DNA of 10,426 bases, from positions 1 to 10,426 of the forward strand of contig JBKJUK010000222.1 in the NCBI GenBank assembly GCA_046590705.1, read 5' to 3'. Below the pieces are notes generated by a model, which had not been told where the DNA came from, ran no database searches, and worked only from the letters and a program-made list of their open reading frames with translations. The translations under genes and the position numbers were made by a program. The DNA comes from JBKJUK01 sp046590705. Lineage in GTDB: Bacteria; Acidobacteriota; Thermoanaerobaculia; Gp7-AA8. Shown here piece by piece: positions 1 to 5,313 of the stretch (its first letter is position 1; each line of letters begins with the position of its first letter).

Positions 1-1
1 G

Positions 2-112
2 CGCTCGCCCGCTCTTCGGGCCCTCCGTGAAATGCACCGGGGAGCGGGCGCGCGCAACGCGCCCGACGTTCCCGACATCAGATTTCATCGAAGAGAAACC
101 AAATTCAAATGA
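2..112 (+). CDS. Possible 3' end of an upstream gene (partial, unidentified)
   Basis: One frame is open from the window edge to a TGA at 110-112. That stop overlaps the ATG of the DUF177 gene as ATGA, the usual mark of translational coupling. The 36 residues are Arg-rich and end in VPDIRFHRRETKFK; I do not recognise the family. Against a coding reading, the stretch holds two perfect inverted repeats (7-14 with 42-49, and 46-52 with 58-64), so it could instead be a structured leader or the tail of a transcript. No T-run follows, so a classical terminator is not supported. Confidence 0.22.
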   Translation, partial: RSPALRALREMHRGAGARNAPDVPDIRFHRRETKFK

Positions 113-678
113 AGAAAGACAACGTGGATTTTGACGCCGTTGACCAATACGGCCCCCAGCAATTCGCCCTGGAAGCCTCGATCGAAGCGGACGCACTGGG
201 TCTGGAAGAGTTCGCCGGTGTGACCGCCGTCAGTCTTGCCGGATCCGCGACCAAGGGTGATCTTCCGGGCGAGTATCTCCTGGCCGGGAACCTCAAATAC
301 ACCACCGATCTGGTCTGCTCCAGATGTGTTGATCCCTTCCCGTTTGCCAATGACTCAGCCTTTACCGTAAGATACCGCCCTCGTAAGGCGGAGCTGACTT
401 CAGCAGGTGCTGATGCCGAGCTCGAAATTTCGGACGAGGAACTCGATCTCGAGTACTACACGGAGCGTCACGTTGACCTTCGCGTTCTCGCAATCGAGCA
501 GGTACAGCTGTCGATTCCTATGAAACCCCTGTGCGAGGAAACTTGCCTCGGGCTTTGTGCGCAGTGTGGCGCAAACCTGAATCGCGGCGCCTGCGAATGC
601 AGAAATGACGTTGTTGATCAGCGCTGGGACAGTCTCCGCGGGATCCGCGAACAGCTTTTGAACAAGAAAAAGATCTAG
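109..678 (+). CDS. yceD: DUF177 / YceD-family protein
   Basis: This 189-residue protein belongs to the DUF177 family, which sits next to rpmF in many bacteria. Family members are linked to 23S rRNA or large-subunit biogenesis, though the exact role is unsettled. Two cysteine clusters are visible: C70 and C73 (CSRC), then C142, C146, C150, C153, C162 and C164 around the characteristic GLCAQCGANLN signature, likely a zinc-binding site. The C-terminal RWDSLRGI is also typical. The ATG at 109 has only a weak purine-rich stretch upstream (91-97). The stop is 20 nt before rpmF, so an operon with rpmF and plsX is very likely. The family call is secure and the function is inferred from family and context. 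Confidence 0.92.
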   Translation: MKKDNVDFDAVDQYGPQQFALEASIEADALGLEEFAGVTAVSLAGSATKGDLPGEYLLAGNLKYTTDLVCSRCVDPFPFANDSAFTVRYRPRKAELTSAGADAELEISDEELDLEYYTERHVDLRVLAIEQVQLSIPMKPLCEETCLGLCAQCGANLNRGACECRNDVVDQRWDSLRGIREQLLNKKKI

Positions 679-698
679 TCAGTACTAAGGAGTCTCCG

Positions 699-884
699 AT
701 GCCGAATCCTAAACGCAGACATTCCAAAGCCCGTACCCACATGCGCCGGGCCCACGATTTTCTCAAGCCGAAGTCACTGTCGAATTGTCCACAGTGTCAG
801 GAAGCCAAGATGCCTCACCGCGTCTGTATGAAGTGCGGTTTTTACAAAGGCCGTGAAGTCATCGCCGTCAAGGAAGTGCTGTAA
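699..884 (+). CDS. rpmF: 50S ribosomal protein L32 (bL32)
   Basis: A 61-residue basic protein of normal L32 length. The N-terminus MPNPKRRHSKART is diagnostic. The C-terminal half carries a four-cysteine zinc ribbon, C30-x2-C33 and C43-x2-C46, followed by the conserved GFYKGREVI. It is a structural protein of the large ribosomal subunit. A strong Shine-Dalgarno sequence AAGGAG (687-692) lies 6 nt before the ATG. It is sandwiched between DUF177 and plsX (9 nt gap), the standard bacterial arrangement that ties ribosome synthesis to lipid synthesis. Confidence 0.98.
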   Translation: MPNPKRRHSKARTHMRRAHDFLKPKSLSNCPQCQEAKMPHRVCMKCGFYKGREVIAVKEVL

Positions 885-893
885 GCTCATTTC

Positions 894-1973
894 ATGAGCG
901 TTACAGCAGTAGACAGCGACAAGCGTCACCGCATCGCAGTGGATGCCATGGGCGGTGATCACGGCCCGGCGGAGATTGTTCGCGGAGCCCTCCTCGCCGC
1001 TGCCGAGTACCCCGTCCATCTTCTTCTGGTAGGTCGTGAGGAAGATATACGGAAGGAACTCGCGGCCACAGCGCCGTCCCTCCCCACGAACGTCGAGATC
1101 GTCGACGCGCGCGAAGTCGTTGAAATGAACGACACCGCGATGACTCCTCTCCGCCGAAAACGAAATTCTTCGGTGCGCGTCTGCGCGAATCTGGTCGCCG
1201 AGGGGAAAGCTGAAGCCTTCGTCTCGGCGGGAAATACTGGCGCGAGCTGGACCTCGGCCAAAATGGTCATCGGGATGATCGAAGGCGTAAGTCGCCCGGC
1301 GCTGGCCGCAATTGTTCCTCGACAGGGTGGGCATACGCTGCTGCTCGACGTCGGCGCAAACGTCGACTCCAAACCGCAACATCTTCGTGAGTTCGCAGTG
1401 ATGGGCCACTTCTACGCGCAGATGGTCTTCGGAATCGAGCATCCACGGGTCGGTCTGCTTTCCATTGGCGAAGAGGAAGGCAAGGGTAACGAGCTGACTA
1501 AAGAGACGTTTCGAGTTCTCGAGGAAACAGGTTTGAATTTCATCGGCAACGCCGAAGGCCGTGACGTGTATAACGGCAACGCCGACGTGGTGGTCTGCGA
1601 CGGGTTCACCGGAAATGTCGTGTTGAAAGCCTCAGAGGCGTTGGCGGAGATGATCACCACCGCGCTGCGTGAGGAACTTACGCGCACCACCATGAACAAA
1701 GTGGGCGCCTTTCTGGCGCGTGGCGCGTTCGGCAATCTCAAGAAGCGGATGGATTACTCGGAGTACGGCGGCGCGCCGCTCCTTGGAGTGAAGGGCGGCT
1801 GCATCGTTTGTCACGGCCGCTCGTCGGCCAAGGCCATCAAGAACGCCATTCGAGTCGCAGCGGACTTTTCCAGGAATCAGATCGACGAGAAAATCCGCAC
1901 GAAGGTCAACGATCTCCACAGCCGGGAACTCGCAGCCGCTGAGTCCGCGCAGGCCGCCGCTATCAAAGTCTGA
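894..1973 (+). CDS. plsX: Phosphate acyltransferase PlsX
   Basis: PlsX converts acyl-ACP and phosphate to acyl-phosphate, which feeds PlsY in the first step of phosphatidic acid synthesis at the membrane. The protein has 359 residues, close to the family norm. Visible family blocks are IAVDAMGGDHGP (14-25), SAGNTGA (111-117), LLLDVGAN (149-156), SIGEEEGKGNELT, CDGFTGNVVLK, and YGGAPLLGVKG with CHGRSS near the C-terminus. The ATG at 894 is the only start compatible with the N-terminal block. It lacks a clear Shine-Dalgarno sequence and lies 9 nt after rpmF, so coupling to L32 translation is plausible. fabH would be expected next but is absent; an accessory island follows. Confidence 0.98.
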   Translation: MSVTAVDSDKRHRIAVDAMGGDHGPAEIVRGALLAAAEYPVHLLLVGREEDIRKELAATAPSLPTNVEIVDAREVVEMNDTAMTPLRRKRNSSVRVCANLVAEGKAEAFVSAGNTGASWTSAKMVIGMIEGVSRPALAAIVPRQGGHTLLLDVGANVDSKPQHLREFAVMGHFYAQMVFGIEHPRVGLLSIGEEEGKGNELTKETFRVLEETGLNFIGNAEGRDVYNGNADVVVCDGFTGNVVLKASEALAEMITTALREELTRTTMNKVGAFLARGAFGNLKKRMDYSEYGGAPLLGVKGGCIVCHGRSSAKAIKNAIRVAADFSRNQIDEKIRTKVNDLHSRELAAAESAQAAAIKV

Positions 1974-2073
1974 CATTGGAACGCGATTGTGTGTGCTCCA
2001 CCGTTTAGATATGGTTTCGAGCGCTGAACGAAGTCCAGCGCGAGGCCAACTGCCGTGCTGTTAAGATGCGGAA
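1974..2073. other. plsX-antitoxin spacer with a small hairpin
   Basis: About 100 bp with no gene. A perfect 6-bp inverted repeat, gcgctg/cagcgc, pairs 2021-2026 with 2036-2041 around a 9-nt loop. No T-run follows it, so a terminator for plsX is not demonstrated. A weak promoter-like pair, TTGTGT (1987-1992) and TATGGT (2010-2015) spaced 17 bp, is present but could be chance. Confidence 0.3.
2062..2067 (+). promoter_or_regulatory. -10-like TAAGAT directly before the antitoxin start
   Basis: TAAGAT is followed by GCGGAA and then the GTG start at 2074. The 6-nt spacing would put the transcription start at or next to the start codon, that is, a leaderless mRNA. There is no Shine-Dalgarno sequence. 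No convincing -35 box is seen. The same arrangement recurs before fabD and before the M6 protease gene. Confidence 0.35.
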
Positions 2074-2286
2074 GTGGACTACTCTGCGATTCTCAGCCTC
2101 CCGCCTTCGGAACGTCTTCGATTGCTCGAATCAATCTGGGACAGTTTGATTGAAGCTCCGGAGTCGATTCCGGTATCAGAGGAAATGCGGGAAGAACTCG
2201 ACCGGCGGCTGGAGAATTACCGCCGGGATCCTGAATCAGCGCGACCGTGGGACGAAATCAGAGACGAGATGTTCCGTCCGAAGTGA
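2074..2286 (+). CDS. Putative addiction-module antitoxin component (PF09720/TIGR02574-like)
   Basis: A 70-residue acidic protein. LPPSERLRLLESIWDSL, then an Arg/Glu-rich helix EEMREELDRRLENYRRDPESA, then PWDEIRDEM is the layout of the small 'putative addiction module component' family. In known members this protein is encoded directly before, and often overlaps, a RelE/ParE-type toxin gene and neutralises that toxin. The GTG start at 2074 is forced by an in-frame TAA at 2062-2064. Its stop overlaps a GTG (2283-2285) exactly where a toxin gene should begin, but no full toxin follows. It therefore looks like an orphan antitoxin stranded between plsX and fabD. The family call rests on pattern recognition. 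Confidence 0.8.
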   Translation: MDYSAILSLPPSERLRLLESIWDSLIEAPESIPVSEEMREELDRRLENYRRDPESARPWDEIRDEMFRPK

Positions 2287-2414
2287 AGTTCGAACTCTAC
2301 ATCGCCACGGTGTCCAGCCCGCATTTCTCACAGAGTTTCTGCTGCGGACGTGTCTGTGTGCGCCCCGCGATCAAGGCGCACTCTCACTCGACGATGCCTG
2401 TCTCATGGCGCTGA
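2283..2414 (+). pseudogene. Probable truncated ParE/RelE-type toxin remnant
   Basis: A GTG at 2283 overlaps the antitoxin stop (GTGA) and opens a 43-codon frame starting VKFELYI, a plausible beta-strand start for a ParE/RelE toxin, which normally has about 90-100 residues. The rest does not look like a toxin and stops at 2412-2414. In another frame the same DNA reads QPAFLTEFLLR, loosely like the helix 'PGLGxEFLxEV' of ParE proteins, so a deletion plus frameshift is possible. The evidence is mostly positional. Confidence 0.3.
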
Positions 2415-2445
2415 CGCGGGGATACTCTCCTTGTTCGGTCGCGAT

Positions 2446-2556
2446 CTCCTCACGCGCCGGAGGCGCGCGTCGAGGGTAGCCGGTGGTAAGCGCGTAGCGC
2501 GCAGCCACCGGGCTGGGATCGCGCAGCACATACATGCGCCCCGGCAGGGGCGCCAG
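2446..2556 (+). repeat. Left inverted repeat with three REP-like palindromes
   Basis: It contains in order cgcgcc-gga-ggcgcg (2453-2467); ccggtgg...ccaccgg (stem from about 2480 to 2511, with an inner gcgc/gcgc stem); and gcgcccc-ggca-ggggcgc (2536-2553). It matches the reverse complement of 2699-2805 almost throughout, with a few substitutions and short indels in the middle. Confidence 0.8.
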
Positions 2557-2564
2557 AGGGATCG

Positions 2565-2672
2565 CCACACATATCGTTCGTCGAATTCGATGTCGTGCTT
2601 TTGGAGGAACTCGAGATAGTCCTTCTGGAAGGTCCGTCGGCTGGGGTGCTCTCCCCGGTAGTGAAGATTCAC
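2565..2672 (-). pseudogene. C-terminal fragment of a REP-associated tyrosine transposase (IS200/IS605-like)
   Basis: About 36 minus-strand residues read VNLHYRGEHPSRRTFQKDYL then EFLQKHDIEFDERYVW. This is the characteristic tail of RAYT/Y1 transposases, usually (Y)I..Q.EHH..RTFQ.E(Y/F)..FL.KHGIE(Y/F)DERY(V/I)W. The catalytic part, with the HUH motif and nucleophilic Tyr, is absent: about 25 nt upstream of this segment the frame runs into the right inverted repeat. It is therefore inactive. The frame continues past the usual C-terminal Trp into the left repeat without a stop, further evidence of a relic. Confidence 0.72.
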
Positions 2673-2698
2673 GTGTCTGTAGCGCATTCTGATCTGCT

Positions 2699-2805
2699 CT
2701 GGCGCCCCTGCCGGGGCGCGTACATGCGCTGCCCCCGATCCGGTGGCTGCGCGCTTTGCGCTTACCACCGGCTACCCTCTGTTCGCGCCTCCGGCGCGCC
2801 AGGAG
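2699..2805 (-). repeat. Right inverted repeat, mirror of 2446-2556
   Basis: The same three palindromes in reverse order and orientation: gcgcccctgccggggcgc (2702-2719), ccggtgg...ccaccgg (about 2740-2771) and cgcgcctccggcgcg (2784-2798), ending in aggag where the left arm begins ctcct. Confidence 0.8.
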
Positions 2806-2814
2806 CTTGTGCTA

Positions 2815-2848
2815 GTCAGGGCGAGCAGCGCACTCCGATCGCCCTGAC
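2815..2848. repeat. Hairpin, perfect 10-bp stem
   Basis: gtcagggcga (2815-2824) pairs exactly with tcgccctgac (2839-2848) across a 14-nt loop. It follows the right end of the REP element. There is no T-run on either strand, so it is better seen as a dispersed palindrome than a rho-independent terminator. Confidence 0.5.
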
Positions 2849-2869
2849 ACTTCACGGTACGGCGAGAGA

Positions 2870-2894
2870 GTAGGCGAACGCAGTTCGCCCCTAC
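2870..2894. repeat. Hairpin just upstream of the fabD promoter motif
   Basis: gtaggcgaac (2870-2879) pairs with gttcgcccctac (2883-2894) around a gca loop, with a two-base bulge. It is a second small palindrome between the REP element and fabD. It occupies the place where a -35 region would lie relative to the TAGAAT at 2905, so it could matter for fabD expression, or be a neutral repeat. Confidence 0.5.
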
Positions 2895-2904
2895 GCGATT
2901 CCAG

Positions 2905-2910
2905 TAGAAT
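2905..2910 (+). promoter_or_regulatory. -10-like TAGAAT nine nt before fabD
   Basis: TAGAAT is followed by GCGCGCTCT and the fabD ATG at 2920. No Shine-Dalgarno sequence lies between. A -10 box at this distance would start transcription at about the ATG, giving a leaderless mRNA. The -35 region is not recognisable. It would give fabD-fabG its own promoter after the island split them from plsX. Confidence 0.45.
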
Positions 2911-2919
2911 GCGCGCTCT

Positions 2920-3882
2920 ATGGAACATTCACTTGCGTTCGTTTTCCCGGGTCAGGGAAGTCAGCACACCGGGATGGGTAAGGAACTTTTCGACCGTTTT
3001 GAGGAGGCCCGTGCTGTATTCGACGCGTGCGACGCCAGGCTCGGCTTTGCACTCTCCGACATCTGTTTCAACGGAACCGAAGAGGAACTGAAGCAGACGG
3101 CCAACACCCAGCCCGCGATTCTCGCGGTCTCCTCGGCGATCCATGCGGTTCTCCGCAGTAGAGGAGTAGCACGGCCGGACATGGTGGCCGGACACTCGCT
3201 CGGAGAGTACAGCGCCATCGTCGCAGCCGGCGGTCTGGAACCTGCCGAAGGCGCCTGGATCGTACGCCAGCGCGGCCAGTTCATGCAGGATGCGGTTCCC
3301 TCCGGTGTGGGCAGCATGGCGGCAATCCTCGGACCTTCGCTCGAAGAAATTCATGACATCTGCATGACTGCAGCGGAAGGTGAGGTCGTTTCTCCCGCTA
3401 ACATCAATGCCCCGGGCCAGATCGTGATCGCCGGGACGAAGGCAGCGGTGGAGCGAGCCATGCAGATCGCTAAAACGAGGGGAGTCCGACGTTCACTGCT
3501 CCTGCCGGTATCGGCGCCGTTCCACTGCGCCCTCATGCGGCCGGCCGAACAGAACCTCGTTCCAGTGCTCGAGGCGGCGGCTTTCAGCGAACTGGCCATC
3601 CCGCTGGTGACGAACGTCGATGCGACTGAGGTAGCGTCAGCCACTGCGGTACGCAACGCGCTGACTCGACAGGTCGTCTCGCCTGTGCGCTGGGTCGAGT
3701 CCGTACAGCTCATGATCAGTCGCGGGGTTCGGCGGTTCGTGGAAATCGGGCCGGGCAGCGTGCTTACCAACCTGATCAAGCGCATCGATCCAGACGTCGA
3801 AGTGATCACCATCAATAGCGCCGACACACTCGAGGCCTACCTGGCCGGGTCCGGATCGAAGAGAGGAAGCAATGAAGATTGA
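2920..3882 (+). CDS. fabD: Malonyl-CoA:ACP transacylase FabD
   Basis: FabD moves the malonyl group from malonyl-CoA to acyl carrier protein, supplying the extender unit for type II fatty acid synthesis in the cytosol. The 320 residues match the usual 300-320. Motifs in order are the oxyanion-hole GQGSQ (11-15), the nucleophile elbow GHSLGEY with Ser93, substrate-binding Arg118 in RQRGQFM, catalytic His202 in APFHCALM, and QVVSPVRW near the C-terminus with the final EIGPGSVLTNLIKR. The ATG at 2920 starts right before the conserved AFVFPGQG. No Shine-Dalgarno sequence is present (see the TAGAAT motif). The 3' end overlaps fabG by 11 bp, implying coupled translation. Confidence 0.98.
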   Translation: MEHSLAFVFPGQGSQHTGMGKELFDRFEEARAVFDACDARLGFALSDICFNGTEEELKQTANTQPAILAVSSAIHAVLRSRGVARPDMVAGHSLGEYSAIVAAGGLEPAEGAWIVRQRGQFMQDAVPSGVGSMAAILGPSLEEIHDICMTAAEGEVVSPANINAPGQIVIAGTKAAVERAMQIAKTRGVRRSLLLPVSAPFHCALMRPAEQNLVPVLEAAAFSELAIPLVTNVDATEVASATAVRNALTRQVVSPVRWVESVQLMISRGVRRFVEIGPGSVLTNLIKRIDPDVEVITINSADTLEAYLAGSGSKRGSNED

Positions 3883-4615
3883 TCTTACCGGACGCGTAGC
3901 ACTTGTTACCGGCGCTTCACGTGGAATCGGTGAGTCGATTGCACGCCGTCTCGCCGAAGCGGGTGCCACGGTACTCTGCGCAGCGAGAGGTCTTTCCGCC
4001 ACGACCACTGTTGCGGAGTCGATTGTTCGAGGCGGTGGATCGGCTGTAGCGGTTGAACTCGACATCGCCGGGTCCGACGTGCGCGAGAAGATCAAGGCAC
4101 TCTACGACGCTCATCAGAAGATCGACATTCTGGTCAACAACGCCGGCGTCACTGACGACGATCTCTTCATACGGATGAAACCCGAAGCGTGGGATCGCGT
4201 GATGCGCACGAATCTCGATTCGATGTTTCACATCACCCAGGAAGTGACCAAGAAGATGATCCGCGCAAAGTGGGGACGTATCATCAACGTCTCCTCAGTA
4301 GTCGGTTTGATGGGCAACGCCGGACAGACCAACTACGCAGCCTCCAAGGCCGGAATCATCGGTTTCACGAAGGCTCTGGCGCTGGAGATCGGCTCGCGCA
4401 ACGTGACCGTGAATGCCATCGCCCCAGGCTTCATTCAGACCTCCATGACCGAGGCCATGACCGACGAGGCGAAAGCACAACTCGAAGGAAGGATCGCACT
4501 ACGCCGCCTCGGCACAGGCGACGACATCGCCTACAGCGTAGTCTTCCTCGCTTCCGAGCAGGCCTCCTACATCACCGGAACGGTGCTGAATGTGAGCGGG
4601 GGACTGTATACGTAG
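3872..4615 (+). CDS. fabG: 3-oxoacyl-ACP reductase FabG
   Basis: FabG reduces beta-ketoacyl-ACP to beta-hydroxyacyl-ACP with NADPH, the first reductive step of each elongation cycle. The 247-residue short-chain dehydrogenase shows the Rossmann motif TGASRGIG (13-20), NNAG (89-92) and a complete catalytic tetrad: Asn114, Ser142, Tyr155 and Lys159 (YAASK). The C-terminal SYITGTVLNVSGGLYT fits FabG rather than a general SDR. The ATG at 3872 lies inside the end of fabD and has a purine-rich Shine-Dalgarno sequence (gagaggaag, 3861-3869). acpP and fabF, which usually follow, are not here; a repeat-rich spacer does. Confidence 0.96.
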   Translation: MKIDLTGRVALVTGASRGIGESIARRLAEAGATVLCAARGLSATTTVAESIVRGGGSAVAVELDIAGSDVREKIKALYDAHQKIDILVNNAGVTDDDLFIRMKPEAWDRVMRTNLDSMFHITQEVTKKMIRAKWGRIINVSSVVGLMGNAGQTNYAASKAGIIGFTKALALEIGSRNVTVNAIAPGFIQTSMTEAMTDEAKAQLEGRIALRRLGTGDDIAYSVVFLASEQASYITGTVLNVSGGLYT

Positions 4616-4620
4616 TTGCA

Positions 4621-4702
4621 GTAGTCAGTAGTTTGAGTAGCCAGCATCCAGTAGTGTTTGATGACGTAGTGAGTAGTTTGAGTAGCCAGCATCCAGTAGT
4701 GT
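4621..4702. repeat. Two tandem 37-bp repeats, period 45 bp
   Basis: 4621-4657 and 4666-4702 are identical except for one base (C versus G at the sixth position) and are separated by an 8-bp spacer. Each contains agtagccagc-atccagtagtg. They begin 5 bp after the fabG stop. They are non-coding on codon grounds, and the unit is also present inverted downstream. Confidence 0.85.
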
Positions 4703-4733
4703 GTGGAGCACAGGCAATCCTGCCTGTGGCTGG
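4703..4733. repeat. Dispersed hairpin repeat, copy A
   Basis: The stem cacaggca/tgcctgtg (8 bp, 4709-4728) sits within a 29-bp unit that starts ggagc and ends ggctgg. The 26 bp 4703-4728 recur exactly as the reverse complement at 5955-5980, and a diverged direct copy lies at 4800-4830. It could act as a transcript-end structure after fabG; no T-run is present. Confidence 0.75.
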
Positions 4734-4759
4734 ACCAGGTGAATTCGGAGCAATCGATT

Positions 4760-4796
4760 CACTACTGGCTGCTGGCTACTCCAATACTGGCTACTG
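4760..4796. repeat. Inverted copy of the 4621-4702 repeat
   Basis: This stretch matches the reverse complement of the 37-bp unit: cactactgg, then tgctggctactc, then a diverged end actggctac. It makes the spacer 4621-4796 partly palindromic, with hairpin copy A in the middle. Confidence 0.7.
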
Positions 4797-4799
4797 ATA

Positions 4800-4830
4800 G
4801 TGGAGCCCAGGCAACCCTTCCTGGGGCTGG
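4800..4830. repeat. Dispersed hairpin repeat, copy B (diverged)
   Basis: The same 29-bp unit as copy A with four substitutions. Two of them, A to C and T to G in the stem, are a compensatory pair that keeps the helix; one other change breaks a pair near the loop. This suggests the structure has been maintained. Confidence 0.65.
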
Positions 4831-4881
4831 AACTTCCGTCAGCGAGTTCCACTGGAATCCGATTTGCAGTTTAGAGGCGCG

Positions 4882-5313
4882 ATGGATAGCCCCAGGGGAT
4901 GTGTGCTGGTTGTCGAAGATGATGTGGCTCTGAGAAATCTGATCACCACTGTGCTCGAGCGTGCCGGACTGGGTGTAGATCAGGCTTCGGACGGCGTCGA
5001 AGCGATTGCGCTTCTCGAGCGTCGCAGCTACTCAGTGGTGCTGCTCGACCTGGTCATGCCCAACATGAGCGGGCATGGAGTCATCCGCTACCTGAACGAT
5101 CGTCTGCCGGAAAAGCCGCCGGTGGTGATTGTCGTCAGCGCGGAGAAAGAGATGCTCCTGCGCGAACTCGACGACGCCATTGTGGCCATGTTCGTACGAA
5201 AGCCACTAGACATCGACAGTCTCCTTTCGGTTGTGAAGTCGGTTCACCGGCTGGCTCTGCGGGAGGATCCCCGCGCCCGAGGCATGCAGCATTCCTGTCT
5301 CACGCCGCGATAA
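4882..5313 (+). CDS. Stand-alone response-regulator receiver (CheY-like)
   Basis: The 143 residues form one receiver domain with no output domain. The residues needed for phosphorylation are all present: acidic pair E12/D13-D14 in VVEDD, phospho-acceptor Asp56 in LLDLVMP, switch Ser86 and Lys107 in VRKPLD. It should be phosphorylated by a histidine kinase and act by protein-protein contact. I prefer the ATG at 4882 because AGAGG (4873-4877) lies just before it. A TTG at 4864 would add six residues without a better ribosome site. Neighbours give no kinase partner. The 3' end overlaps the convergent gene by 14 bp. Confidence 0.9.
   Translation: MDSPRGCVLVVEDDVALRNLITTVLERAGLGVDQASDGVEAIALLERRSYSVVLLDLVMPNMSGHGVIRYLNDRLPEKPPVVIVVSAEKEMLLRELDDAIVAMFVRKPLDIDSLLSVVKSVHRLALREDPRARGMQHSCLTPR

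Larger units (their letters stand above)
2446..2805. mobile_element. REP/RAYT-type element, non-autonomous remnant
   Basis: About 360 bp bounded by long, imperfect inverted repeats (2446-2556 and 2699-2805). Each arm consists of three consecutive palindromes in mirrored order. A C-terminal fragment of an IS200/IS605-like REP-associated tyrosine transposase lies between them. RAYT genes are known to be flanked by inverted REP sequences, so this fits an internally deleted RAYT element. No target duplication is expected for this class and none is obvious. It lies where fabH would be expected. Confidence 0.65.

Noticed and set aside
1..64. Rho-independent terminator of an upstream gene
   Set aside because: Two GC-rich inverted repeats are present, but no T-run follows and an open frame crosses the region into the DUF177 start.
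774..1442. Long minus-strand open frame (222 codons) opposite rpmF/plsX
   Set aside because: It lies entirely antisense to clearly conserved genes, has no family-like sequence and follows from the high GC at third codon positions.
2403..2768. Complete minus-strand gene of 121 codons
   Set aside because: Only about 36 central residues are transposase-like; both ends are translations of the inverted REP arms, so it is a relic, not an intact gene.
4621..4796. Possible CRISPR array
   Set aside because: There are only two direct units with an 8-bp gap and an inverted third; no spacer-sized unique segments and no cas genes.
4189..4797. Plus-strand open frame of 202 codons overlapping fabG
   Set aside because: It is a frame shadow of fabG that reads on through the tandem repeats, giving a duplicated peptide without protein-like character.
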